A stretch of DNA of 17,122 bases from Rubrivivax sp. (lineage in GTDB: Bacteria > Pseudomonadota > Gammaproteobacteria > Burkholderiales > Burkholderiaceae_C), in the NCBI GenBank assembly GCA_027484885.1, contig JAIXSD010000462.1, positions 1 through 17,122 of the forward strand, read 5' to 3'. The translations under genes were made by a program, and so were the position numbers. Below are positions 1-6,819 of the stretch, piece after piece; position 1 is the stretch's first letter; each line of letters begins with the position of its first letter. The notes under the pieces were generated by a model. It was not told where the DNA came from, searched no databases, and worked only from the letters and a program-made list of their open reading frames with translations.

Positions 1-509
1 TTCGTGTCGATGGCAGCGATCAGTGCCAGGTGCAGCTGCGTGACCATGCCCTTGGACAGGCTCTTGACCTTGTCCTGCGTGCCCACGCTGGTGCGCTTGA
101 GCAGGGCGCGGGCGCGCTCGGCCGAGAACTTGGGCTGCAGGCCGCTCATCAGCGTGATCAGCTCATGCACGCGCGCCCAGCGCGGCAGCACCGCCACATC
201 GGGGATGTAGGACAGCGATTCCAGCAGCTCGCCGCGCTGGTTGCGCGGGTCCAGGCCCAGCACCTTCAGCTCGCCCGTGCCGCCGATCAGGCCCACCATG
301 GCCTTCATCAGCGAGGTCTTGCCGGCGCCGTTGTGGCCCAGCAGGCCCACCACCCGGCCCTTGGGGATGTGGAAGCTGATGTTGTCGACGGCGGTCTTGC
401 GGCCGTAGCGAAGGCTGAAGTCGCGGGCTTCGATCAAGTGGCTCATGGTGGCGGAGGGTGCGAGGGTGGAAGGGGCGGGGTGGGCGATTGTGGCGGCAGC
501 GGTGCTCAT
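1..509 (-). CDS. ABC transporter ATP-binding protein (partial, C-terminus outside window)
   Basis: This is the nucleotide-binding subunit of an ABC transporter, acting at the inner face of the cytoplasmic membrane. The 169 visible residues contain a Walker A motif (GHNGAGKTS, residues 58-66) and the start of the ABC signature (LSKGM, residues 151-155). Walker B lies beyond the window edge. The ATG at 509 overlaps the stop of the upstream gntR gene (ATGA) and has a GGGAGG ribosome site just before it, so I chose it over the internal ATG at 446. The pairing with a YtrA-type GntR regulator is the usual layout of small regulated ABC exporters of the YtrB/CcmA type. The substrate cannot be told. 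It is host chromosome, not transposon. Confidence 0.93.
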   Translation of the reverse strand, partial: MSTAAATIAHPAPSTLAPSATMSHLIEARDFSLRYGRKTAVDNISFHIPKGRVVGLLGHNGAGKTSLMKAMVGLIGGTGELKVLGLDPRNQRGELLESLSYIPDVAVLPRWARVHELITLMSGLQPKFSAERARALLKRTSVGTQDKVKSLSKGMVTQLHLALIAAIDT

Positions 510-856
510 GTGGCCTCCCAGTTCAGGTCTTGGGCGCTCAGGCCCAGGCGGCGCAGCTTGTCGCGCAGCTGCGGCCACTCGGTGTGCAAGAACTGCTCGC
601 GCTTGGCTTTCAGCAAGCGCTCGCGGGCGCCGCTGCGCACATACATGCCCACACCGCGGCGGCTCTCGATCAGCTCGTTGTCCACCAGGGCCTGCAAAGC
701 CCGGGTCACCGTCAGCGGGTTGATCAGGTACTGGCTCGCCAGATGGCGCACCGAAGGCAGGGCCTCGCCCTCAGGCGGCGAGCCATCCAGCAACTGCACG
801 GCCAGGCGATCGGCCAGCTGCTGGTAGATGGGGGCTGAGTCGTTCCAGGTTTGCAT
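506..856 (-). CDS. GntR-family transcriptional regulator, YtrA subfamily
   Basis: This is a 116-residue DNA-binding repressor. Residues 8-75 form the GntR winged helix-turn-helix (APIYQQLADRLAVQLLDG, then LPSVRHLASQYLINPLTVTR). The short C-terminal helical tail instead of a large effector domain marks the YtrA subfamily. Such proteins usually repress their own operon, which includes an ABC transporter, and here the gene is coupled to the ATPase gene by an ATGA overlap. I chose the ATG at 856 because it starts right at the family's N-terminus. The frame stays open upstream across the transposon end to 1189, but that extension encodes transposon end repeats and is not credible. A likely operator lies at 876-899. 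Confidence 0.93.
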   Translation of the reverse strand: MQTWNDSAPIYQQLADRLAVQLLDGSPPEGEALPSVRHLASQYLINPLTVTRALQALVDNELIESRRGVGMYVRSGARERLLKAKREQFLHTEWPQLRDKLRRLGLSAQDLNWEAT

Positions 857-875
857 AACGGTCGAGGCCGAAGCC

Positions 876-899
876 GGTGTGTTACTGATGTAGCACACC
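876..899. promoter_or_regulatory. Likely GntR/YtrA operator
   Basis: This is a 24-bp imperfect inverted repeat with perfect outer arms GGTGTG and CACACC; 9 of 12 positions are symmetric. It lies 20 bp upstream of the gntR start, between the gene and the transposon. Autoregulatory sites of this size and place are typical of YtrA-type repressors. Assignment to this regulator is inference. Confidence 0.6.
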
Positions 900-979
900 A
901 TAACAAGCCGACCGTGGCCGCCCAAGGCGGGCGCGACAGACTGCAGAAAAGGGGGGATGAAGCGGAAGCGCCTGATGTA

Positions 980-984
980 TCGGC
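980..984. repeat. Target-site duplication, left copy (TCGGC)
   Basis: The five bases TCGGC directly precede the terminal TGTCGG of the element. They recur directly after its other end at 16837-16841. A 5-bp duplication is what Tn7-family transposition produces. Confidence 0.9.
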
Positions 985-1050
985 TGTCGGTTTGCGCTGA
1001 ATGTCGGTTTGCGCTGAAGTTCGAACTGTTTGCGCTGAAGTTCGAACTCA
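985..1050 (+). repeat. Left transposon end: terminal repeat and three packed TnsB-binding repeats
   Basis: The core TTTGCGCTGAA occurs three times, at 991-1001, 1008-1018 and 1029-1039, in one orientation. The first two copies carry the full TGTCGG prefix. The second and third are followed by GTTCGAACT. Spacings of 17 and 21 bp mean the sites abut or overlap, as in the R end of Tn7. The role as TnsB sites is by analogy. Confidence 0.88.
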
Positions 1051-1206
1051 ATCCGCTTTGGATCTGAATGCTTGAGCCCCCGAGAAAGCTGAGATTCAGA
1101 CCCTCCGGCGCCTCATCCCTACTCCCCCTAAAGTGGGCACACCCTGGCGGGATGGATGCTCTGCAAGCTATCGCGGATGCTTCTGCCATCGTTGGAGGAG
1201 AGCTGC

Positions 1207-1407
1207 ATGCACACCGCCCACCAACCCGCCGGCCACAAGTTCACTTCAGCATTGCTCAAGACATTGCGGCGAACTGAATCACTGCTTGAGCTACGCCTTG
1301 AGGCGCAAGAACGCGCTGAAGTGCTTCACAGCCTTGAAGTGACAGAGTCCACCTGGGGAGCGTGGGAGCTGGCAATGCAAGAGTGGAATTCGGAGTGGGT
1401 TCGCTAG
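1207..1407 (+). CDS. Small hypothetical protein (66 aa)
   Basis: I do not recognise this protein. The ATG at 1207 has a good ribosome site (GGAGGAG, about 7 bases upstream), which is the main support. The product has a short polar N-terminus, then a stretch from about residue 10 rich in Leu, Glu, Arg and Ala that is probably helical (LLKTLRRTESLLELRLEAQE), and ends in a Trp-rich tail (three Trp in the last 20 residues). It has no signal peptide or membrane segment. It lies just inside the left transposon end and reads inward, apart from the main cargo. It could be a small regulator or chance; the frame is short. Confidence 0.45.
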   Translation: MHTAHQPAGHKFTSALLKTLRRTESLLELRLEAQERAEVLHSLEVTESTWGAWELAMQEWNSEWVR

Positions 1408-1698
1408 GCCCGGTGTTGCAGTTCCAATCAACCGAGAACGTCCTGGCGAACTGCTGCTACGCAGCGGTTGCAGCCTCTCAGATGCCGAGCCTAGATGGCT
1501 GCTTTGTGCCCGGAGCAGACATTTGCTCCCGGCCTTTATCAGGCAGTTGATGAGCCCAAAGTTGTCATTCCTAGCGCCCGGTGCGTTACCCAACCGTAGT
1601 CGTTCAAAGCCAAATTGAACTGACGTCTCGCGGAAAGCACGAGACGCCCCCTGCTGAAAGGCCAACTAGGCTGACGGCTGTTACGAACTCGCGGCGAC
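1408..1698. other. Gene-free stretch with hairpins
   Basis: No credible gene is seen. It holds two inverted repeats: GGAGCA/TGCTCC around 1518-1535, and CGTCTCG/CGAGACG at 1624-1630 and 1640-1646. The second lies about 50 bp past the stop of the minus-strand gene at 1699 and could help end its transcript, but no T-tract follows. Confidence 0.4.
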
Positions 1699-2262
1699 TC
1701 ATTCACCGATAGGCCGCGCTTCTGGCAAGGTGAACGTGTAAGTTCCATTTGCCTTGCCACACTCACAACTAACGTGAACTTCTTGCATTTCGCGCTGTTG
1801 TGAAGACCTAAGTGCCAGTCGGCTCTGGCAAGCTGGGCAAGATTGAGTGACAGGTTGGCCGGCGCGATACAGCCTTAGCGCATCAAGAACTGCAGCATCC
1901 TCGTCGTTCTTTGGTGCCCTTTTGCCGATCTCTTCCGTTAAATCGCTGGTCGGCCCCATCGAGAGCCCTGCAATCGGTATCCAAAAAAGGAAGAGCTCAA
2001 GAAGAGCGATGGCTATCCAAACGTAGGCATAGTTACTCTCATGCGCAGGTTTAACGAACGGCCCAAACAGGCCCTCACTGAAGGTGAGCAGCACCAGAGG
2101 CAAAGGCACAACTATGGGCCAGCCAAAAATGAAGTAGCCAGCCTTTGACTCTCGAAAGAACCATACGCCGACGACTACTGCCGCCAAGATGATGGCGTAC
2201 TTGAAGGCCATGCCCATCGGCGTCCACCAGCTGGGGTGATCCAGGATAAAGAGACTGATCAC
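1699..2262 (-). CDS. Membrane protein with C-terminal zinc ribbon, unknown function
   Basis: The protein is 187 residues from a GTG start at 2262. Three hydrophobic segments (about residues 18-36, 43-62 and 78-102) predict an inner-membrane protein. The tail after residue 105 is soluble and holds a four-cysteine zinc-ribbon pattern: CPAC at 142-145 and CEC at 166-168. A possible ribosome site (AAGG/TAGG) precedes the GTG, and the internal ATG at residue 16 is an alternative start. The small inverted repeat CCTAA/TTAGG at 2269-2281 sits right upstream and could be an operator. The gene reads opposite to the tns operon and stands alone near the left end, as cargo often does. I recognise no family. 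Confidence 0.75.
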   Translation of the reverse strand: MISLFILDHPSWWTPMGMAFKYAIILAAVVVGVWFFRESKAGYFIFGWPIVVPLPLVLLTFSEGLFGPFVKPAHESNYAYVWIAIALLELFLFWIPIAGLSMGPTSDLTEEIGKRAPKNDEDAAVLDALRLYRAGQPVTQSCPACQSRLALRSSQQREMQEVHVSCECGKANGTYTFTLPEARPIGE

Positions 2263-2375
2263 TTAAAACCTAACCTTTAGGTGACTGGCAATACTCGGCG
2301 AAAAGTGCCGTCGAGCGGTCACGGTAGTATCGGCGGCGATTGACAGCCCTGGAGGTGAGCTTCCGCTTTGGGCAC

Positions 2376-2414
2376 ATTGCAGCCGCTCGACTGCCCGAGC
2401 CGAACGGCTGCAAT
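2376..2414. repeat. Long inverted repeat / hairpin
   Basis: Perfect 10-bp arms ATTGCAGCCG (2376-2385) and CGGCTGCAAT (2405-2414) enclose an inner CTCG/CGAG pair with a 6-base loop. The hairpin overlaps a short segment that recurs, diverged, at 14922-14949. Its role is unknown. Confidence 0.7.
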
Positions 2415-2712
2415 CAGCCTAATGCAGACCCTTCCCAGATTGCCGCGCAGTTTCCTTCCTCCACATGCGTTCAAGGCTATGGCGTATGTGGGCGTGCATA
2501 GTTTGACCTGTTTAGCTAACAGTTTCCCTAATGCGAAGGCATCTTCGTGAAAAGCGATGGCTTTGCTCTTGAAATCAGTTTTTTTGCGTCAGACGTAAGT
2601 TTCGCGCCCGAATCGACGTGGATTTCGGTCGATGGCGCATCAATCTGCATTGATCGGCGTGTGTGGGAACAGCGCGCCGCAGAAGAATGCTGAGCTCAGC
2701 GCTAGATTTTCT

Positions 2713-2757
2713 TGTTCAAGAAAAAAGTGCTGTTTTCAAGACTCTGTTCTTGAACAG
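2713..2757. repeat. Cluster of GTTCAAG-type inverted repeats (possible operator)
   Basis: TGTTCAAGAA at 2713-2722 is the exact inverse of TTCTTGAACA at 2747-2756. The right half is itself a palindrome, CTGTTC-TT-GAACAG (2744-2757), and a third partial copy TTTTCAAG lies between them. Clustered dyads upstream of the tns operon suggest a regulator-binding site. The CTGT-N6-ACAG spacing does not fit the E. coli LexA box, which has N8. Confidence 0.45.
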
Positions 2758-2829
2758 CTTGCGCTGCAGGCACTTGGTTGCGCATTTGAGCCGCGACAAA
2801 TAGAGTCCGCGCCACCTCGCGTCGGGGTA

Positions 2830-2886
2830 TGTCGCAAGCGCCGACTTGTTAACAGCAAATCTACAGGCGCAAGTCGTGCTGCGACA
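2830..2886. repeat. Nested inverted repeat / candidate structured RNA
   Basis: Outer arms TGTCGCA (2830-2836) and TGCGACA (2880-2886) and inner arms CGACTTG (2842-2848) and CAAGTCG (2870-2876) pair in register to make a 14-bp stem with a small internal loop and a 21-base end loop. It could be an RNA structure or a protein site. The inner stem recurs at 11028-11054. Confidence 0.5.
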
Positions 2887-3087
2887 GATCTACCGCTTTT
2901 CGCGACTTCCGCCGTGCTTGCTGAAAGCACAGCGAATTTCCTATGGGAATCAGATTCGGTAGGCGCGTCTTCTACGACCCGGAACGCTTAGTCCCACAGC
3001 ATTCAGCAACTAGCTTTGCTAATCAACTAACGCGCTATGCACTGACCAAGGTGCCGCGTAAATCAACCCATTGAAACGGAGAACACC

Positions 3088-3249
3088 ATGACGTAAGAAC
3101 GCCGATCACCCTTTCGAATGACCGGCGTCTGTTTGCCGGGAGATTACCCAACAGTTTGGCGACTCGAGTATCTCCCTGCAGCTGACGGTGGTCAAGCTCG
3201 CCCCTACGACTTTGCGCGTAGGGAACACCACCATCTCGCAAGGAGAGGT
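3088..3249 (+). promoter_or_regulatory. tnsA leader: two-codon ORF, alternative hairpins and a possible coupled upstream ORF
   Basis: A GGAG ribosome site (3078-3081) precedes ATG-ACG-TAA (3088-3096), a complete two-codon ORF. Right after it ACGCCG (3099-3104) can pair with CGGCGT (3123-3128), but the same bases are needed for CCGGC/GCCGG (3122-3139), so the two hairpins exclude each other. A third, long stem follows: GGTGGT/ACCACC (3187-3192, 3227-3232) around CCCTACG/CGTAGGG (3202-3208, 3217-3223). In the same stretch an open frame from after the TGA at 3119 ends in TGA at 3251-3253, overlapping the tnsA ATG as ATGA. The layout suggests translational control or attenuation of transposase expression; this is inference. 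Confidence 0.45.
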
Positions 3250-3927
3250 ATGAATACGCCTGTACGTCGGCTCATCAAGCCGACCACGCCTCGAACCGTC
3301 CACCTGCTGAACCTGAGAGGCGTCTTGCCTTCTTCGGTCCAGGCTGAGGCCACCACCGAAAGCGCCTTTGTACAAGTCGCGGCTTTGTGCCCAGCGACCC
3401 TCAAGGTCTCTTCTCAACCCGAGACCCTTCAACTACCTGGATGCAACTACACGCCCGACTACCGCGTCGAAACCATTGACGGTCGATTGGCGATCTGGGA
3501 AGTCAAGCTCGAGTCCAAGGTGCCAAAGCACCGATCGTTGTTCAATCTGGCCGCCCGACATCTGGCCGAGCGTGGGCAGCAGTTCTACGTCATCTCGGAA
3601 GAGTCACTCCGACGGCGCGACCAACACGAGACCGTGCGGCGCGTGCTGCGCTACGCCAAGGGGCACTTCGAGTCTGCTGACATTGCGCGGGTCACGCAGC
3701 ACCTGCTGGTGCACCCGCAGGGCGCATCGATACAGCGTCTGGCGACAGAGCTGATGGTTCCGCGAGAGCTGCTGTTTCACCTGGTCGCCACCCGCGTCAT
3801 CACCTTCGCAGGTGCCATCAGCGTTGCGCCGAACTGCCGCCTCATTCACACCCAATTTTTGGAGAACAACGATGCCGTTTACCTTGCACGCTGGCTTGGC
3901 GTTTCGCCGTGGCGCACGGACGTATGA
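3250..3927 (+). CDS. tnsA: Tn7-like transposition protein TnsA (endonuclease)
   Basis: TnsA is the restriction-enzyme-like nuclease that cuts the 5' ends of the element, so that with TnsB it leaves the donor by cut-and-paste. The product has 225 residues (Tn7 TnsA has 273). The nuclease core is visible: E37, then D70 in NYTPDYRVE, then E84 and K86 in IWEVKLES. These match the Glu, Asp and Gln-x-Lys active site of Tn7 TnsA, with Glu in place of Gln. The C-terminal half is helical and probably contacts TnsC. I chose the ATG at 3250 because AAGGAGAGG sits just upstream. A longer frame from 3118 has no ribosome site. It is the first gene of the operon and overlaps tnsB by 56 bp. Confidence 0.93.
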   Translation: MNTPVRRLIKPTTPRTVHLLNLRGVLPSSVQAEATTESAFVQVAALCPATLKVSSQPETLQLPGCNYTPDYRVETIDGRLAIWEVKLESKVPKHRSLFNLAARHLAERGQQFYVISEESLRRRDQHETVRRVLRYAKGHFESADIARVTQHLLVHPQGASIQRLATELMVPRELLFHLVATRVITFAGAISVAPNCRLIHTQFLENNDAVYLARWLGVSPWRTDV

Positions 3928-5854
3928 ACTGATCCGCGAGTTGCCAGATGGCATCCTGAGCTATGAGGACTTCCACACCCGGCATCCGCGAACGATATCC
4001 AAGGCGAAATTCATCAAGTCCGTTTGGGACGGTGACATCGTCCTGATGGGGCATGACAGCGCACCCGCGCCCAAGGACGATAAGACGGCCTCGCCGCGCC
4101 TTGTGGCCTATGACAACCTCAAGGGTGCCAAGCTGGAGCGTTTCAAGCAAAGGATGGTCTACATCACGGCGATTCGTCAGGCGCATCTCAGTCGCGGGAT
4201 GCGTCGCCCCATCGAAGCCTTGATCAAGAAAGTGGCTCAGCGAAATAGAGACGCAAATGCACCGTCGGGCAGCACCGTGATGAGATGGCTGAGAACGTAT
4301 GAGAAGTCACAGCACGCGCCGCAGTCCTTGGTCGATGGCCGCTCGCACAGGGTCCTCACCAAGAAGCTGAATCCGACGATGGACCGGCTCGTGATCGACT
4401 CGCTGCGCAAGTACTACCTGACCCGAGATCGGTTTTCGCTGCGCCATACCCTCGCGATGATTCATGCACAGGCAAAACCTCTTGTTGCTGAAGGTAAGTT
4501 GGCAGAGGCGGAATCTCGAATCAGCCTGAGTACGCTCTCGCGACGGGTCGCTGCAATGGATCAGCATCGTGTCATTGAGGCACGGGAAGGCACGGCACGG
4601 GCTCGGATGGTGACGCGCACCGCGATGGATGGCACTGTGGCCCGGTATCCATTGGATGTCGTCGAAGTGGACCACACGCCATTGAACTGGGTCGTGATCT
4701 GCGATCGAACGGGCTTGCCGCTCGGGCGCCCGATGCTGACGGTGATGATTGATGCCTACTCGGGCTATGTGCTCGGGTTTTACGTTAGCTTTTACGGCGC
4801 GGGCCTGAGCAGTGTGAGTGGGGTGGTGAGGTGTGCGCTGAGTTTCAAAGCGGACATGGTCGCTGGGATCAAGCTGGAGAACGACTGGATCTCTGAGGGT
4901 ATCCCGGACACCCTCAAGCTGGATAACGGGCTGGAGTTCCACTCACCAGTATTCCAGCGCATGGGAAGGGAGTTGGGCAGCAGCTTCACGTATTGCCGAG
5001 TCCGTACTCCATGGCTGAAGCCTCATGTTGAACGCTTCTTTGCATCACTTGACCACCTGACCCTGGCGCGTGGCCGAGTGCACAAGCGTGTGGCCAATGT
5101 CATCAACATGGACCCCAACAAGGACGCCGCCATCATGTTCACGGCATTCGTCCGTGGACTGTTGATGTACGTAGTCGATTTCCATCCGTTCCAGATCAAT
5201 GAGCGCAAGCTGGCGCGGCCCTATGACCTGATGAAAGATGGGTTGCTCAGCGTGCCGCCTGCGCGATTTCCTCACAACATGGAGCGATTGCGCATGGTGT
5301 CGGCACTGTCCAAACAGTTGACCGTTCATCAAGGCGGAGTAGATCTCCATGGCTTGCCGTTCGGTGGCGCGGAGTTGCTGCCTTTGCGTCAAGCGCACGG
5401 CAAGACCTTCAAGGCCTGGGTGAAGTGGGATCCAGACGACCTGTCGCACATCTGGGTGGAGGATCCGGTCAGTCATCTGTGGGTGGCCAGTCCATGCCGA
5501 TGGGGAAGGTACGCGAATGGGCTGAGTTGGAAGCAGCACTTGGTGATTCGCCAGTTTGCACGCCAGGAACTCAAAAGCAATGGCGCTTATGAAAACCTGG
5601 AACGAGCACGCCTTCTGCTGCATGACCACTGGCAGGAGTCCGTGAGCTGGAAAACAAAAGCGGATCAAAAGCTCGCGGCCCGTTTCAGCGGAGCCACATC
5701 TGCCCGAGTTTTTGGCTCATCCCTTTCCTCTCAGCCGAGCGAAGAGGCGCCTCCATCGGCATCAAGCTCAGCCCCGATTGAGCCGGTCTGCAAGCAAGAA
5801 GTCCCTGCGTACTCGTTTATCGACGACGACAACTATCAAGCCATTGATCTTTGA
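3872..5854 (+). CDS. tnsB: Tn7-like transposase TnsB (DDE recombinase)
   Basis: TnsB binds the end repeats and carries out 3'-end cutting and strand transfer. The 660-residue product (Tn7 TnsB has 702) has N-terminal helix-turn-helix DNA-binding regions (about 1-245) and an RNase H-fold rve core. The triad is D267 (VVEVDHTP), D351 (KLDNGLEFHS) and E387 (KPHVERFFAS), a DD(35)E spacing. A beta-barrel region follows. The acidic, Ser/Pro-rich tail (last ~45 residues, ending DDDNYQAIDL) is like the TnsC-binding tails of this family. The ATG at 3872 has GGAGA 7 bases upstream; the in-frame ATG at 3812 lacks one and would overlap tnsA more. All key residues are present, so it looks functional. Confidence 0.95.
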   Translation: MPFTLHAGLAFRRGARTYELIRELPDGILSYEDFHTRHPRTISKAKFIKSVWDGDIVLMGHDSAPAPKDDKTASPRLVAYDNLKGAKLERFKQRMVYITAIRQAHLSRGMRRPIEALIKKVAQRNRDANAPSGSTVMRWLRTYEKSQHAPQSLVDGRSHRVLTKKLNPTMDRLVIDSLRKYYLTRDRFSLRHTLAMIHAQAKPLVAEGKLAEAESRISLSTLSRRVAAMDQHRVIEAREGTARARMVTRTAMDGTVARYPLDVVEVDHTPLNWVVICDRTGLPLGRPMLTVMIDAYSGYVLGFYVSFYGAGLSSVSGVVRCALSFKADMVAGIKLENDWISEGIPDTLKLDNGLEFHSPVFQRMGRELGSSFTYCRVRTPWLKPHVERFFASLDHLTLARGRVHKRVANVINMDPNKDAAIMFTAFVRGLLMYVVDFHPFQINERKLARPYDLMKDGLLSVPPARFPHNMERLRMVSALSKQLTVHQGGVDLHGLPFGGAELLPLRQAHGKTFKAWVKWDPDDLSHIWVEDPVSHLWVASPCRWGRYANGLSWKQHLVIRQFARQELKSNGAYENLERARLLLHDHWQESVSWKTKADQKLAARFSGATSARVFGSSLSSQPSEEAPPSASSSAPIEPVCKQEVPAYSFIDDDNYQAIDL

Positions 5855-5859
5855 ATAAC

Positions 5860-6819
5860 ATGAACAATTTCGACATCATTGATACCGGAGACGCTGACGA
5901 AGAGGAGGCTCGGCAGGTCGCTGAGCGCCGCATGTTCATGTACTCGCCTGCTGCAATCCTCGCATCCGATGAGGTGGCCAGGAAGTATGTGCTGTTCGCT
6001 GACTTGCATATGGTTCTGGCCGCCTTTGACCGAGCCTACCAGCTGGCGTTGCGCCCCAACTGCCCACAAGGCATTGTGGTGTCAGGCCCGCCGGGCACAT
6101 CCAAGACCAGCGTCTCCGAGTACTTTCGCAAAAGCCTTCCGACAGCCACTGACATCGTCGAGGGCTATGGGGCGCTCAGCATACGGCTTCGATCGAATCC
6201 ATGCGCAGGCAGCATCGTGTCGCTCTTGCTGCGGGCGGTGCACCACCCCTTCACGGCTGTCAGAAGGGGGCGCTTTGACAGCATGCGCGACATTGCTTTC
6301 GAGGCGCTTGAGCAGCAGCGCACACGCATCATCTTCATTGACCAGGCGCATGTGCTCGAGCAGTCTGTCCGCAAATCCAAAGCCCCGAAAGCGACTGAGA
6401 CGACGGCCTCGGAGGTACTGCGCGATCTGATGGACGAAACCGGCATCGCACTGATCTTCCTCGCCAGCAACAGCTTTGGTGGTTTGGAGAATGTGGACGA
6501 GTCTTTGGCGGACCGCGTGTCTGTTCGACTGAGTCTGAGGCACTTTGACGACGATGAGCCTTGGGCCAAGTTCTTGGGGGAGATCGGAAGGCACACGCGC
6601 TGCATCGACTTTTCAATTCTTGCCGAAAAGGAAATGGCCAAGCGCACGCACAAGGCTGTTCTGGGCAACCGTCGGCGAGTGAAGCTGTTGCTGACGGAGG
6701 CGGTGCTGGTCGCCTTTGATGCGAAAGCGCAGGCCGTCGATCTCAGTCACTTTCAGATTGCCTTTCAGCGCATCAGCGGTTCGTCCAGCCAAGTGGTGAA
6801 TCCTTATGCCTCCGCGTGA
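5860..6819 (+). CDS. tnsC: Tn7-like AAA+ regulator TnsC (TniB-like size)
   Basis: TnsC is the ATPase that forms filaments or rings on target DNA and links the target selector (TniQ) to the TnsAB transposase. The product has 319 residues, nearer to TniB and CAST TnsC (~300-330) than to Tn7 TnsC (555). Walker A is SGPPGTSKTS (residues 75-84). Walker B is RIIFIDQAH, with D161 followed by Gln162 where Glu is usual. Sensor 1 is LIFLASN (198-204), and ESLADRVSVRL (214-224) is the arginine-rich lid-side region. I used the ATG at 5860; a TTG at 5851 overlapping the tnsB stop is a possible alternative. The end overlaps tniQ-1 by 14 bp. Confidence 0.93.
   Translation: MNNFDIIDTGDADEEEARQVAERRMFMYSPAAILASDEVARKYVLFADLHMVLAAFDRAYQLALRPNCPQGIVVSGPPGTSKTSVSEYFRKSLPTATDIVEGYGALSIRLRSNPCAGSIVSLLLRAVHHPFTAVRRGRFDSMRDIAFEALEQQRTRIIFIDQAHVLEQSVRKSKAPKATETTASEVLRDLMDETGIALIFLASNSFGGLENVDESLADRVSVRLSLRHFDDDEPWAKFLGEIGRHTRCIDFSILAEKEMAKRTHKAVLGNRRRVKLLLTEAVLVAFDAKAQAVDLSHFQIAFQRISGSSSQVVNPYASA

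Larger units (their letters stand above)
2263..3087. other. Gene-free, repeat-rich region upstream of the tns operon
   Basis: About 825 bp have no convincing gene. The frames at 2368-2550 and 2632-2991 lack ribosome sites and protein-like composition. The stretch instead contains several strong inverted repeats, listed separately (2376-2414, 2713-2757, 2830-2886). It presumably carries the promoter and control region for tnsABC-tniQ, but I cannot place a promoter with confidence. Confidence 0.5.

Noticed and set aside
4..838. Long plus-strand frames at the left edge
   Set aside because: They are antisense to the ABC ATPase and gntR genes, whose motifs and coupled start/stop are clear on the minus strand. 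GC-rich coding DNA often leaves such frames open.
506..1189. Longer gntR frame running from inside the transposon through its end, encoding repeated SNFSAN units
   Set aside because: The repeats are the translation of the TnsB sites, and the GntR family start is at 856. The open frame is a by-product of the insertion.
2744..2757. LexA (SOS) box upstream of the tns operon
   Set aside because: The spacing is CTGT-N6-ACAG, whereas the E. coli-type LexA box has N8.
2632..2991. Open frame of 119 codons on the plus strand
   Set aside because: It has no ribosome site and a chance-like Ser/Ala/Arg/Cys composition, and it spans several inverted repeats.
3118..3249. N-terminal extension of TnsA from the ATG at 3118
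   Set aside because: It has no ribosome site, whereas 3250 has AAGGAGAGG. The added residues are unlike TnsA proteins, and another frame in this stretch looks more protein-like.
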